Shown piece by piece: positions 24,200 through 33,564 of a stretch of 64,000 nt of DNA (within the stretch, counting starts at the first letter, position 1; every line of letters begins with the position of its first letter). The DNA is from CAVUAN01 sp963739435 (lineage in GTDB: Bacteria > Acidobacteriota > Thermoanaerobaculia > UBA5066 > Gp7-AA6), in contig CAVUAN010000005.1 in assembly GCA_963739435.1 (NCBI GenBank), forward strand, positions 186,001-250,000. The letters are read 5' to 3'. The position numbers were made by a program, and so were the translations under genes. The notes beneath the pieces were generated by a model that saw only the letters and a list, made by a program, of their open reading frames with translations, had not been told where the DNA came from and searched no databases.

Positions 24200-25885
24200 G
24201 TGACCCGGAAGACAACCCGATCGATTCATCTCGGTCTTTGTCTCGCGCTCCTCGCAACAGTGCCCCTACTCGCAGCGGACATACCGCTGAAGAACTGGAC
24301 CGCTCCGCCGACGTACAGCCCGTCATCGACCCTAAAGGGTCTCCACACGGCAAGCGACATCTCGGGTCCGGTCCCATACATTCCGACCTCTCCGTGCCGG
24401 CAATACAGCTCGCTCGGCACGCCACTTCCACAAGGGATAAACCGGACCGTGCTCCTGACGGGAGCGCCCTGCGGAATTCCGGCGGGCGCCGTGGCAGTCT
24501 CCGTCAATATTACCGTCTTCAACATCACGGGCGCAGCCGGAAACGGCGTCTTCAAGGTCGACACCGTGTCGCCGCCGTTGAGCGCATGGATCAACTACCC
24601 GCCGACGGAGGCGCAACGGGGCAACGCCGGGGTCGTGGCTCTGACCATCGGAGGCCAGATCATCGTTCAGGTCGCCCAGGGAGCCGGCCAGGTCGACTTC
24701 GTCGTGGACACGAATGGTTATTACTCCAACACACCCGCCTCGGCGAACAACTACTTCCTCGTGTCGAACAACAGCGACTCGTGGACGATCCAGGGCATCA
24801 ACAGTTCCTCGAGCTGCATCCAACAGTGCGGCATCGTTGGGCTGACGAGCAGCGGCTACGCTCTCTATGGAGTCAGTGCCAACTCGGACGGCGTTCACGG
24901 CGTCAGTGGCGGGAGCGGCCTCGGTTCGGCGGGAGTCTGGGGGACCAGCACCGATGCCATCGGCACCTACGGGCACAGCACCAACACCAACGGAATGTGG
25001 GCCGAGAGCACGACCTTCGACGCATTGGCTGCATTCGGCGGCCGCGACGGGACCTTCAGCCAGGGCGCGCGGTATGGCGTTGTCGGAGTCACCTCCGGCA
25101 GCTGCTTCGGTTGCGCCGGCGTGAAAGGCATCGCCTACGATGGAGAAGCACCAGGTAACACCAGCCAGGGCGCGTCCGGGGTGTTCGGTACTTCAACCTT
25201 GAACATTGGCGTTCTCGGCACCGCACAGAGCCTCGGTGAAGGTGTTGCCGGAATCAGTGTGGACGGCTCCGGCGCAATGAAGTCCGCTGGCTATCTCGGA
25301 TGGTCCAACTCCATCGGTATTGAGTTCTTCAATGGCCTCGCAGGAAGCGGCACGAAATCCTTCATCGAGCCTCATCCAACCGACGCTTCGAAATTGATCA
25401 AGTACGTCTCGATCGAAGGCCCCGAGGCCGGCGTCTATTTCCGGGGCCGCGGCCGGGCACAAGACGGGCTGGCGACAATCGACGTGCCGGAGAGCTTTCG
25501 GATGGTGGCGGCGGGAGAGGGCCTGAGCATCCAGGTGACGCCGATCGGCGAACCGGCCAACGTGGCCGTTGTCCAGATCGGCCTGGACCGCATCGTCGTC
25601 AAGGCCACACAGGACGTCGAGTTCTTCTACACGGTCAACGGCGTCCGCAAGGCCTACCCCGATTGGAACCCCATTCAGGACAACCTCAAGGAGTTCGTTC
25701 CGGAGGGCCCGGGCTCCCGCCTCCCCGCCTACCTCAGCGCAAACGAGAGGCAGCGCCTGATCGACAACGGCACCTATCACGCCGACGGCACGGTCAACAT
25801 GGAGACGGCCCGACGGGTCGGCTGGGATCAGCTCTGGCAGGCGAAAGCCGAGGAAGCGGCGCGGCGGCGCGAACCGCCTCGGTAG
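24200..25885 (+). CDS. Secreted protein, paralog 3 of 4
   Basis: 561 residues, GTG start at 24200 with GAGAGGAGG upstream. The signal peptide ends near LLAADIP. The N-terminal module has SPCRQYSS, GAPCGIPAGAVAV, INYPPTEAQRGN and VVDTNGYYS. The variable middle includes IQQCGIVGLTSSGYALYG and a block nearly identical to paralog 2. The C-terminal domain starts GTKSFIEPHPTDASKLIKY and has EGPEAGVYFRGRG, LSIQVTPIG and FFYTVNGVRKAYPDW. It probably belongs to the same surface structure as its neighbours; no catalytic motif is visible. Confidence 0.85.
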   Translation: MTRKTTRSIHLGLCLALLATVPLLAADIPLKNWTAPPTYSPSSTLKGLHTASDISGPVPYIPTSPCRQYSSLGTPLPQGINRTVLLTGAPCGIPAGAVAVSVNITVFNITGAAGNGVFKVDTVSPPLSAWINYPPTEAQRGNAGVVALTIGGQIIVQVAQGAGQVDFVVDTNGYYSNTPASANNYFLVSNNSDSWTIQGINSSSSCIQQCGIVGLTSSGYALYGVSANSDGVHGVSGGSGLGSAGVWGTSTDAIGTYGHSTNTNGMWAESTTFDALAAFGGRDGTFSQGARYGVVGVTSGSCFGCAGVKGIAYDGEAPGNTSQGASGVFGTSTLNIGVLGTAQSLGEGVAGISVDGSGAMKSAGYLGWSNSIGIEFFNGLAGSGTKSFIEPHPTDASKLIKYVSIEGPEAGVYFRGRGRAQDGLATIDVPESFRMVAAGEGLSIQVTPIGEPANVAVVQIGLDRIVVKATQDVEFFYTVNGVRKAYPDWNPIQDNLKEFVPEGPGSRLPAYLSANERQRLIDNGTYHADGTVNMETARRVGWDQLWQAKAEEAARRREPPR

Positions 25886-25945
25886 TCGGCGGCAGATTTC
25901 TCATCATGACGGAGAGTGCTCTTCCATCAGGAACAGGAGGCCATC

Positions 25946-27715
25946 GTGAGTTGGAAAAGAGCCCGATGGATCGGTCTCGTCCCGGGTCTTGTGTTGCTCG
26001 CAACGGTTCCCCCGCTCGCCGCCGCGGACATACCCCTCAAGAACTGGACCGCCCCAGCGACATACACGCCGCCGGCCGCCCGAAAGGGGCTCCACACGGC
26101 AGGGGACATCGCGGGTCCGCTGCCATACATCCCGATCGCACCGTGCCGCCAATACAGCTCGCTCAGCGCGACTCCGCTCCTGCAAGCCGTGAACCGGCCC
26201 GTGCCGCTGACGGGCGCGCCCTGCGGGATCCCGGCAACAGCCGTCGCGGTGGCGGTCAACATCACGATTTTCAATATCGTCGGCGCGGCCGGAAACGGCG
26301 TCTTCAAGGTCGACACCGTCTCACCGCCCCTGACCGCCTGGATCAACTACCCGCCGACGGAGGCCCAACGGGGTAACGCTGGAGTCGTGTCCCTGGACGT
26401 CAGCGGAGAGATCATCGTTCAGGTCGCCCAGGGCGCCGGCCAGGTCGACTTCGTCGTTGACACGAACGGCTACTACGGCATCACTCCCGCCACTGTCTCG
26501 AACTTCTTCAAGATCGAGAACAACAGCCCCGGCTTGTCGATCCAGGCAATCAATGACTCGACAACCTGTTTCGGTCCTTGCGGTATCGAAGGGTTCGTCG
26601 AAGGCGGTAACGCCATTTCCGGTTTCGCCAACGCATCGACCGGCGCCACGTACGGGGTCGAAGGTCACACCCAGAGCGTGAGCGGCAACGCGGCCGGAGT
26701 CTTTGGAAGCGCCGGCAACACGAACTTCCAGGCCGGCTTCGGCGCCGGGCCGGCAGGCGTGCGGGGACAGAACACGTTCAACGGGGTCCTCGGCCTCGCT
26801 CAGGATCGAGCCGTCGTTGGCATTCTGTTCGACGGCACAGGCCCGCCCGCAAACGATATCGCCGAGGGTTGGCTGGGAAAAAGCGGCGCCTCCTCCTCGA
26901 TCTTCTATGGCGTCGAGGGGGTCCTGGTCGGGGCCGCATCCAACGGTGCTGCCGGGGTGGAGGGAACCGACGTCGGAGGCATCGTGGGGTCGCCAGACAA
27001 CTCCTTCCAGGCTGGCGTACGCGGCGACTCGGCGGGTAACTTCGGAGTGCTGGGGATCAGCGGCTTCGTTGGCGCTCGCGGTCGCCACTACAGCGGCGTC
27101 ACCTTCAGCACTCTCGATACCGAGGGAAGCCTTGCTTGCTCAGCGACAATCGCCGTCTGCGGCCTGGGCAATCTGAGCATCTCGGGATCGAAGTCCTTCG
27201 TCGAGCCACACCCAACCGACGCGACCCGAGTCATAAAGTACGTTTCTCTGGAAGGACCCGAGGCTGGCACGTATTTCCGGGGCACCGCCCGGGTGCGCGG
27301 CGGAAAAGCGGTCATCACTGTCCCCGAGAGCTTTCGGCTCGTCACGTCCAACGACGGGCTGACGGTGCAGCTCACGCCCGTAGGCAGCCTGGCCAGGATG
27401 GCCGTCGAGCAACAGGACCTGCAGCAGGTCGTGGTCATTTCCGACCATGACGTCACGTTCCACTACACCGTCCAGGGAATCCGGCGCGGATTCGAGGATT
27501 TTGATGCGATGCCCGAGGATTCGACTTTCCAACCCGAAGGACCCAACGGCAGGATGCCCGCCGCGCTCAGCGCGGTTCAGAAGGAACATCTCGTCGCAAA
27601 CGGAACCTACAACGCCGACGGTACCGTGAACATGCAGACCGCGGAGGCGAGGGGGTGGGCCGCCGCCTGGCGCGACCGCGAGGCCAGGGCGCGTGCGGCG
27701 CAAAACGCGAAGTAG
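25946..27715 (+). CDS. Secreted protein, paralog 4 of 4
   Basis: 589 residues. I choose GTG 25946 because AGGAGG (25935-25940) precedes it and it aligns with the GTG starts of the other three paralogs; an ATG reading from 25916 would add 10 residues before the signal peptide. The N-terminal module has IAPCRQYSS, GAPCGIPATAVAV and VVDTNGYYG. The middle differs completely from the other three (for example FGPCGIEGFVEGGNAISGF). The C-terminal domain starts GSKSFVEPHPTDATRVIKY with EGPEAGTYFRGTARV and FHYTVQGIRRGFEDF. The last residues are Arg/Ala-rich. Confidence 0.85.
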   Translation: MSWKRARWIGLVPGLVLLATVPPLAAADIPLKNWTAPATYTPPAARKGLHTAGDIAGPLPYIPIAPCRQYSSLSATPLLQAVNRPVPLTGAPCGIPATAVAVAVNITIFNIVGAAGNGVFKVDTVSPPLTAWINYPPTEAQRGNAGVVSLDVSGEIIVQVAQGAGQVDFVVDTNGYYGITPATVSNFFKIENNSPGLSIQAINDSTTCFGPCGIEGFVEGGNAISGFANASTGATYGVEGHTQSVSGNAAGVFGSAGNTNFQAGFGAGPAGVRGQNTFNGVLGLAQDRAVVGILFDGTGPPANDIAEGWLGKSGASSSIFYGVEGVLVGAASNGAAGVEGTDVGGIVGSPDNSFQAGVRGDSAGNFGVLGISGFVGARGRHYSGVTFSTLDTEGSLACSATIAVCGLGNLSISGSKSFVEPHPTDATRVIKYVSLEGPEAGTYFRGTARVRGGKAVITVPESFRLVTSNDGLTVQLTPVGSLARMAVEQQDLQQVVVISDHDVTFHYTVQGIRRGFEDFDAMPEDSTFQPEGPNGRMPAALSAVQKEHLVANGTYNADGTVNMQTAEARGWAAAWRDREARARAAQNAK

Positions 27716-27759
27716 ATCGCGCGGCGGCACGAACCGCCGGGTAGTCGGCGGAGAGGATG

Positions 27760-29529
27760 CTACTGGAAGTAGCCGTTGACGTCGACGACGACGTGGGCGG
27801 TGCCGGAGCCCTGCTGGCAGTAGATGGTGACGGAGCCTGGCCCGCCGAGCGGCATGATGGCGTTGTTGGCCCGGGTCTGTCCCGACTTGTAGTTGATCGT
27901 CGCGGCCTGGGGCAGATCGGAGACCCCGGGCCGCATCGTCAGGAAGCCCGGGCCCGCCGTGGGCTGCGTCACGGCAACGTTGAGCGAAACGGCTGTCGCT
28001 GTCGGAGGGATCCCGCACTGCCCTGCAAGGAGGAAGGTACGATCCGCTCCGTCGTTGAGGGCGGGTCCGCCGTACGGCCCGTCAACGTCGCGCGTATCCA
28101 CGACCCGGCACGGCTGGACAGTGTAGAAGCTCGGCGTCGGGCCCGCCGTTACCGGGGCGCACGCGGAAAACTCCGACGTGTCACTGAAAACGTCCGTCGA
28201 CGTCGCCGTTACGACCGAGCCGGGCGCGAGGCTCGCCATGAATAGCCCCGAAAACGTCCCGTTGCAGGACGAGTCGGTCGCCACGAGCATCGACCCGATG
28301 TAGGTCTTTCCTTCGCCATTTCCGGACGCGTTGCAAGATGGCGAAGTGAAGAACTCAAGCGTGTAGAGGGCGTCCGGCTCACTATTCAGCGTCCCGTCGA
28401 TCCGCACCTGGCTCCCGATCTGCGTCGCTTGAGTTAGCACCGGAAAGTTCAACAGCAAGTTGGGGCCCGTGTCCGCGTCGCAGGGATCGTTGGGCGTAAC
28501 GCCAGGTCCCACGCCGCCCACCAGATCGATGCCCAGACCATTGCCGAAGATCGCGTTCCTCGAGATCGGGTTGCGCACCGATGTCCCGTCGATGGACACA
28601 CCGGTGCCGTTGAAGGCGATCACGTTAGCCCCGGCGCCTCCTCCCACGATGGTCCGGCTGCCCGTACTAATGTGTACGCCGGCAAGCTGGCTAGGCAAGG
28701 AGCCCTGGCCCAAGGCGTCCGGCCCGATTGTGTTGCCCTGAATCGTGACGTCGTTGACGCCGCTGATGTCGATCCCGTATGCGTTGTTGCCGGAAATGAG
28801 ATTCCCAAAACCGGGGAAAGGTCCCCCGATCAGTGTTCCGGTAGCGGAAGAGAAGTAGACGAAGATGCCAGTGAAATTAGGAACGGCAGCCGTCCCGGCG
28901 GCGTTTGTCCCAATCCGGTTGCCCACGATCAGCGCCAGTCCCTGCGCCCAGATTCCGTAATTATTTCCCGAAATGAGGTTCCCCTCGCCGGGCGAAGTGC
29001 CGCCGACGGTTGGTCTGTAGGAGCTGTTCTGAACAATCACCCCGATGCCGTTTGGTCGAGCGAATTGCCCCGTGGGATCCGTCCCGATGAAGCTGCTCAC
29101 GACCTTCGCGTCCCCTTGCAGGTAGATCCCAGCATTGGGGCAGTTGTTGATGACGACGGCCCTGACGACGCTCGACCACCCAAAACCCATACAGGTATAG
29201 CCAGCCGGCAGAAGACTTCCGTCGATCTGGATCAGCGGAGTCCCGGCGTAGCCCGGCTGCGTCGTTCCGTCGACGATCACGGTCCCGGCGACGCCCAGGC
29301 CCCCCGATAACGGGCGAATCGTCTTGACGCCCGTGCCGATCGAGAAGGCGACTGTTCCACCCGGAAAGCCATCGGCATCAGCCAGTGCCTGCCGCAGCGA
29401 GCCTGGTCCCGAGTCGTTCGTGTTGGTCACGGTATAAATCGCTGCAGCGGCAGTTCCGGGCGCAGCCAGGGCGAGCACGAGCACTAGCCCGAGGCGCAAG
29501 AGAGGGCCCGTAGTCGGCTTGACCAGCAC
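27760..29529 (-). CDS. Secreted right-handed beta-helix protein with C-terminal PCR/CGIP/GYF module
   Basis: 589 residues. A signal peptide (LVLVLALAAPGTAAAA) is followed by YTVTNTNDSGPGSLRQALADAD, the opening typical of CSLREA/parallel beta-helix surface proteins. Repeats such as GNLISGNNYGIW and GNLISGNNAYGID form the helix (residues ~40-360). An Ig-like strand segment follows. The C-terminal module begins FYTVQPCRVVDTRD at about residue 468, has QCGIPPTATAV and IYCQQGSGTAH, and ends exactly at VVVDVNGYFQ. It is the last gene of the minus-strand series. A surface or extracellular carbohydrate-binding role is likely but unproven. Confidence 0.87.
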   Translation of the reverse strand: MLVKPTTGPLLRLGLVLVLALAAPGTAAAAIYTVTNTNDSGPGSLRQALADADGFPGGTVAFSIGTGVKTIRPLSGGLGVAGTVIVDGTTQPGYAGTPLIQIDGSLLPAGYTCMGFGWSSVVRAVVINNCPNAGIYLQGDAKVVSSFIGTDPTGQFARPNGIGVIVQNSSYRPTVGGTSPGEGNLISGNNYGIWAQGLALIVGNRIGTNAAGTAAVPNFTGIFVYFSSATGTLIGGPFPGFGNLISGNNAYGIDISGVNDVTIQGNTIGPDALGQGSLPSQLAGVHISTGSRTIVGGGAGANVIAFNGTGVSIDGTSVRNPISRNAIFGNGLGIDLVGGVGPGVTPNDPCDADTGPNLLLNFPVLTQATQIGSQVRIDGTLNSEPDALYTLEFFTSPSCNASGNGEGKTYIGSMLVATDSSCNGTFSGLFMASLAPGSVVTATSTDVFSDTSEFSACAPVTAGPTPSFYTVQPCRVVDTRDVDGPYGGPALNDGADRTFLLAGQCGIPPTATAVSLNVAVTQPTAGPGFLTMRPGVSDLPQAATINYKSGQTRANNAIMPLGGPGSVTIYCQQGSGTAHVVVDVNGYFQ

Positions 29530-29585
29530 AGGAATCTAGCTCGATCCTGTTCTCGCCGTACCGGTTACGTCAAGAGGCAATGCCC

Positions 29586-31223
29586 CTACTGGAAGTACCC
29601 GTTCACGTCGATGACGACGTGGGCGGTGCCGGAGCCCTGGGTGCAATGGATGACGATGCCGCCCGAGGTTCCGAGGGGCACGATCGCGTCGTTGGCTCGC
29701 GTTTGCCCTGTCCCGTAGTTGATCGTCGCGATGGAGGGAAGCAACGAGCCGGCGGGATAGAAAGTCAGGAAGCCGGGCCCGGTGGACGGCTGCGTGACGG
29801 CCACGTTGAGCGACACCGAGGTCGCGGTCGGAGGGATGTTGCACTGGTTCGCAAAGACGATCGTGCGATCGCCACCCGCCGAGAGCGCCGGGCCTCCGTA
29901 AGGTCCGTTGGCCAGGCGCGTGTCGGCCACCCGGCAGGGGGTCAACGTGTAGAAGCCGGCCGCGGAGGGAGGCGCGTACTCGTAGCAGCCGATGTCGTAG
30001 CCGATTCCGACCGGACGCGCGCGGCCCTCGCGGTCTGAGGGCACGTTCGGCTGCGTCTGCCCCGCATCGATTCCCGGGGAGCCCGACTTCAGATGGTAGT
30101 CCGCCCCCGGGTTGACAACGAGATTCACCAGCGCCGCCGAGAGCGAGTGCGGCTCGTGGCCCATTCCTTTCCATGTCGCGAGGACGATCCGGGTGCCGCC
30201 GTCGTCGGGCGACACCGCATCCATGATGTTGTAGTCGCTGTCGGCGTCGGCGACGTCCGTGGCGTCCCCGAACACGATTCCGCCGTGACTCGGGTTGTTG
30301 TTGAAGAGGATGTTGTTGCGAATCGTGTTGGTGCCCGTCGAGGCGTGGAGCAGCAGGGCCCAGCGCCCGTTCGCGGCCATGTCGATCGTGTTGTTCAGGA
30401 TCTGCATGCCCTTGGGCCCCGCGGTGCCGTCGATCTGGAAGCAGGCGATGCCGGAGGCGTGGTTGTTGTAGAGCAGGTTGTTGCGCACGATCGAGTCCTG
30501 AACGCCGTCCAGGTTGATCGCCGCTCCCCCGGCCGTCCCGTTGTTCCAGGCCACGTTGTTCTCGATCAAGGCGCCCGTGATCAGGCCGTCTCCGCCCTGG
30601 GACGCGTCGGCGTTCAGCTGGATTCCGCAGCCGGCGTTGTCATGGACGCGATTCCCTCGCACGGTCGGGCGATCTCCGGAGTTGGAGACATAGATGCCGT
30701 GCTGCGAGCCGCTCGCGTAGCACTCGTTGTTCTCGAGCAGGAGGTCGTCGGCAAAGTCCGTGAAGATCCCCCACGTGGCGTTGTTGCCGTACACGCCGTT
30801 CTTGACCGTGACGTGGTCGCTCTGGTCGATGCGGACCGCGGCGCGGTTGGCGTTGAACGCTCGCAGTCCTTCCAGGACGACGTAGGACGAGAAGAGGACG
30901 TGGATCGTGTCCCGGTTGTCGGAGCGGTCTCCCGTCGTCGTGACGACGGCGCCCTGGCCGACAGCCTGGATCGTGAAAGGAAGGGAGACGGTCCCGGCCA
31001 TGCTGTCGAGGTCAAAACCCAGGTAGCTGCCGTCGGCGACGAGCACCGTGTCGCCGGGATGTCCGACCGAGATCGCCTTGCGGATCTGCCGGAAGGGCAG
31101 CGCCTGCGACCCGCTGTTGGAATCGCTGCCCGAAGGCGAGACGTAGAACGTCCCCGCGGCGGCGAGCTGCGCTCCCGCCAGAAGGATCCCGAACGCGGCG
31201 GCAACCTTCCGCTTACTGGAAAT
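29586..31223 (-). CDS. Secreted parallel beta-helix (DUF1565-like) protein with C-terminal module; start uncertain
   Basis: The mature part begins GTFYVSPSGSDSNSGSQALPF, the classic DUF1565 opening of pectate-lyase-like right-handed helices. Repeats such as NNILFNNNPSHGG and VRNNLLYNNHASGIAC follow. The C terminus is a full module: FYTLTPCRVADTRLANGPYGG ... QCNIPPTATSV ... HVVIDVNGYFQ. A hydrophobic signal-like segment (AAAFGILLAGAQLAAA) lies just upstream, but no ATG, GTG or TTG precedes it in frame after the previous gene. The nearest candidate is ATT at 31223, inside the previous gene's last codons; otherwise a start lesion must be assumed. The Asn at CNIPP replaces the usual Gly. Confidence 0.75.
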   Translation of the reverse strand: MSSKRKVAAAFGILLAGAQLAAAGTFYVSPSGSDSNSGSQALPFRQIRKAISVGHPGDTVLVADGSYLGFDLDSMAGTVSLPFTIQAVGQGAVVTTTGDRSDNRDTIHVLFSSYVVLEGLRAFNANRAAVRIDQSDHVTVKNGVYGNNATWGIFTDFADDLLLENNECYASGSQHGIYVSNSGDRPTVRGNRVHDNAGCGIQLNADASQGGDGLITGALIENNVAWNNGTAGGAAINLDGVQDSIVRNNLLYNNHASGIACFQIDGTAGPKGMQILNNTIDMAANGRWALLLHASTGTNTIRNNILFNNNPSHGGIVFGDATDVADADSDYNIMDAVSPDDGGTRIVLATWKGMGHEPHSLSAALVNLVVNPGADYHLKSGSPGIDAGQTQPNVPSDREGRARPVGIGYDIGCYEYAPPSAAGFYTLTPCRVADTRLANGPYGGPALSAGGDRTIVFANQCNIPPTATSVSLNVAVTQPSTGPGFLTFYPAGSLLPSIATINYGTGQTRANDAIVPLGTSGGIVIHCTQGSGTAHVVIDVNGYFQ

Positions 31224-31677
31224 AGCCGGTCGCGTCGATGACGAGATGGGCCGTCGGGCCCACGCCCATCGCCGGGTACACCGAAACCTGCAGCGACGGG
31301 TCGGCCGCAAGGGGCGCAATCGCTCCGTTGGCGATCGCCGGCTCATTCGGGTCGAAGTTGATCGTCGCCACCAGCGGCATGGTCGTGTTGTACGGCCAGA
31401 CCCGCAGGTTGCCGCCGCTCGTCGGACCGACGATGACGACGTTCAACACGGCCGCCTGGGCCGTCGCCGGGATCCCGCAGGTGCCTCCCGTGATCGGGAA
31501 CGACCGCACCACGTTTCCCGCCAGAATCGGGCCGCCCGTCGGGCCGACCGGCCCGCGCGTGTCGACCAGCCGGCATGGCGTGATCGAGTAGAACTGGAAG
31601 GGCCCGCCCGCCGGCGCCGACGAGGCCAGCAGAATGACCACCACCGACAGAAGAATCGACCGGAGTACGCCTCTCAT
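31213..31677 (-). CDS. Small secreted protein consisting of the PCR/CGIP/GYF module alone (copy A)
   Basis: 154 residues: signal peptide (LLSVVVILLASSAPAGG), then directly FYSITPCRLVDTRGPVGPTGG, GTCGIPATAQAAVLNVVIVG and VIDATGYFQ at the end. Nothing else is present, so this is the isolated form of the module that ends its neighbours. It is nearly identical to the protein at 37647-38117. It starts 8 bp after the decayed matrixin gene, and its TAA lies inside the region used as start by the next gene. Two Cys (PCR, CGIP) could form a disulfide. Confidence 0.88.
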   Translation of the reverse strand: MRGVLRSILLSVVVILLASSAPAGGPFQFYSITPCRLVDTRGPVGPTGGPILAGNVVRSFPITGGTCGIPATAQAAVLNVVIVGPTSGGNLRVWPYNTTMPLVATINFDPNEPAIANGAIAPLAADPSLQVSVYPAMGVGPTAHLVIDATGYFQ

Positions 31678-31685
31678 GGAACCTC

Positions 31686-33564
31686 CTATTGGAAATACCC
31701 GTTGACGTCGACGACGACATGGACCGTGCCCGAACCCTGCCCGCAGTGAATGATGAGATCTGTGTTGACACCCAGGAGCGTGTTCACATTGTTACTGCGC
31801 GTTTGACCCGACTTGTAGTTGATCGTCGCGGCCGACGGCAGCGGAGCGCCCACCGGATAGAGCGTCAGGAAGCTCGGGCCCGTCGTCGGCTGCGTCACCG
31901 CCACGTTCAAGGACACGCCCCTGGCTCCCGGCGGAATCCCGCACTGGTTCGCAAACACAAACGTCCGATCCGCTCCAGCCGCGAGCGCGGGCAAGCCATA
32001 CGACCCATTAGCGATGCGCGTGTCGATCACCCGGCAAGGCGGCACCGTGTAATAGCCGACGTTGTTGGTGTAGGTGAAGGCGTTGGGAAGCGCCGCCGCC
32101 TGCGCGTCCGGGTTCGTCACCGTCACGCCGACGGTTGCAGCGCTGCCCGCCGGAGCCGTGGCCTGGAGAGTCGTCGAGTTCGACGAAGGTGCTCGAAACC
32201 GACGCGGCTCCGAAGGCAACCGTCGCGCCCGAGACGAAATTCGTGCCGGCGACCGTAACGAGCGTCCCCCCTGCCGTCGGCCCGAAGTTCGGCGTGACGC
32301 TCGTGACCGTCGGCGCCGGCAGCGGCGCGCACGAGGTGAGCCCGTCGCCGTAGATCCACCGAATGGCGTCCTGATCGTCCGTGCCCAGCGTCGTACGGTT
32401 CTGTACAAGCCAGTACATGGTCGCGCTGCCTTCATCTCCCGGGCAAACGTCGTGCGGTGAGACAACAGTATTGGCCGGGTTCTGCTCGCCCGAGTGGCCG
32501 AGACCGAGAGTGTGACCGAGTTCGTGAGTCACGACGGACTGCATCGTCACTGAGCCGTAATCATTCAGATTGCAGAGAGGGCGTACCCAGACCTTCCCGC
32601 TGGTGATCGTCGAATACGTTTCGCCTCGCCAGGAATGGGATCCTGATAAGGTCTGCGGTCCTCCACAGCCGATGACGCCGGCACCCGCCAAGCAGGTCGA
32701 CCACCCGCAGGGCGAAGTCGGCGCCGCGAGGTCGATTATGTTCCCCGAGCCAATTGTGAAGCTGATAGTCGAATCGGGATCGTTCGTCCAGGCGGCCAAG
32801 GCACCAATAGCCTCGGCGGTCCCGCCACCCGTGATGTTCACTGAGTTCTGCAGCACCCACGAAGCAGTCGGCGGGTTCCACCGAACAAGGCTGGTGCTGC
32901 CGTAGATGTTGGACCACTCCGGCTGGATTTGCATTCCGCCGGCGACCACATGGACGACGGGGACAGCCGTCCCTGGGGACGGCAGTCGACCGAGTCTCCC
33001 GCGCTCCCAATCGCAGCGATCGCAGCATCGCCGACAGCTCGCGGGCGGGGTCCGTCGAGAGCGGCGCGTCAGTCTCAAGCCGCTTGCGGCGCGGCTGCAC
33101 CGTGACCTGCGCATGACCTACCGCGAGAGCCGGCACGGCGAACGCCACACCGCGCTCGTCATTCTGCACTTCGAACTTCCCGAGCAGCATCTCCGACGTT
33201 TGATACTCGCCCTGCACGCGCGCGATCGCAAAGACAATGACCTCGCGACCGGGGACGTACTCCGGCGCGCCCCACAGCTTGAAGGAACGCCCGTCGGGCA
33301 GCTGCCCGCCCAGTTGGTGCAGAATCAGTGGCCCCCGCAGGCTCCCTTTCAAGACCTCGATCGGCTCAACGACCGTGAGCATCTCGGGCCGGCCCTCGCT
33401 CGTCTACAGTCACGTCGCTCGAGACGACGATGCCGTGCACGATGACTTGGGACCGGTCGTAGAGCTCCTATCGCTGATCGGGATGATCGAAGTCGCAAGC
33501 AACGCTGACGCCCGCGATTGAGGCGAGCAGAGCCCCCGACAGCTCCCTGCGAAAACCGTGTCAT
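31686..33564 (-). pseudogene. Matrixin-like metalloprotease with IPT/TIG and C-terminal module, several frameshifts
   Basis: The pieces read in order: a signal-like segment (GALLASIAGVSVA), VIVHGIVVSSDVTV, MLTVVEPIEVLKGSLRGP, VPVVHVVAGGMQIQPEWSN, the zinc site VTHELGHTLGLGHSGEQ (HExxHxxGxxH, metzincin), an IPT/TIG domain (SVTPNFGPTAGGTLVTVAGT) and the module YYTVPPCRVIDTRIANGS ... VVVDVNGYFQ. They lie in different frames. Breaks occur near 33530 (G5 run), 33463 (TAG), 33385, 32975 and 32180. ATG 33564 overlaps the stop of the previous gene as ATGA, which supports this start. As given no full protein can be made. Confidence 0.78.
31687..32298 (-). repeat. Long direct repeat, copy 1 (TIG + module of matrixin gene)
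   Basis: Nucleotides 31687-32298 match 33562-34178 at roughly 90% or more by eye, covering the IPT/TIG end and the whole C-terminal module of two adjacent protease genes. Example shared stretch: cccgttgacgtcgacgacga. The copy at 33562 has extra single bases, which are part of its frameshifts. Confidence 0.85.
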
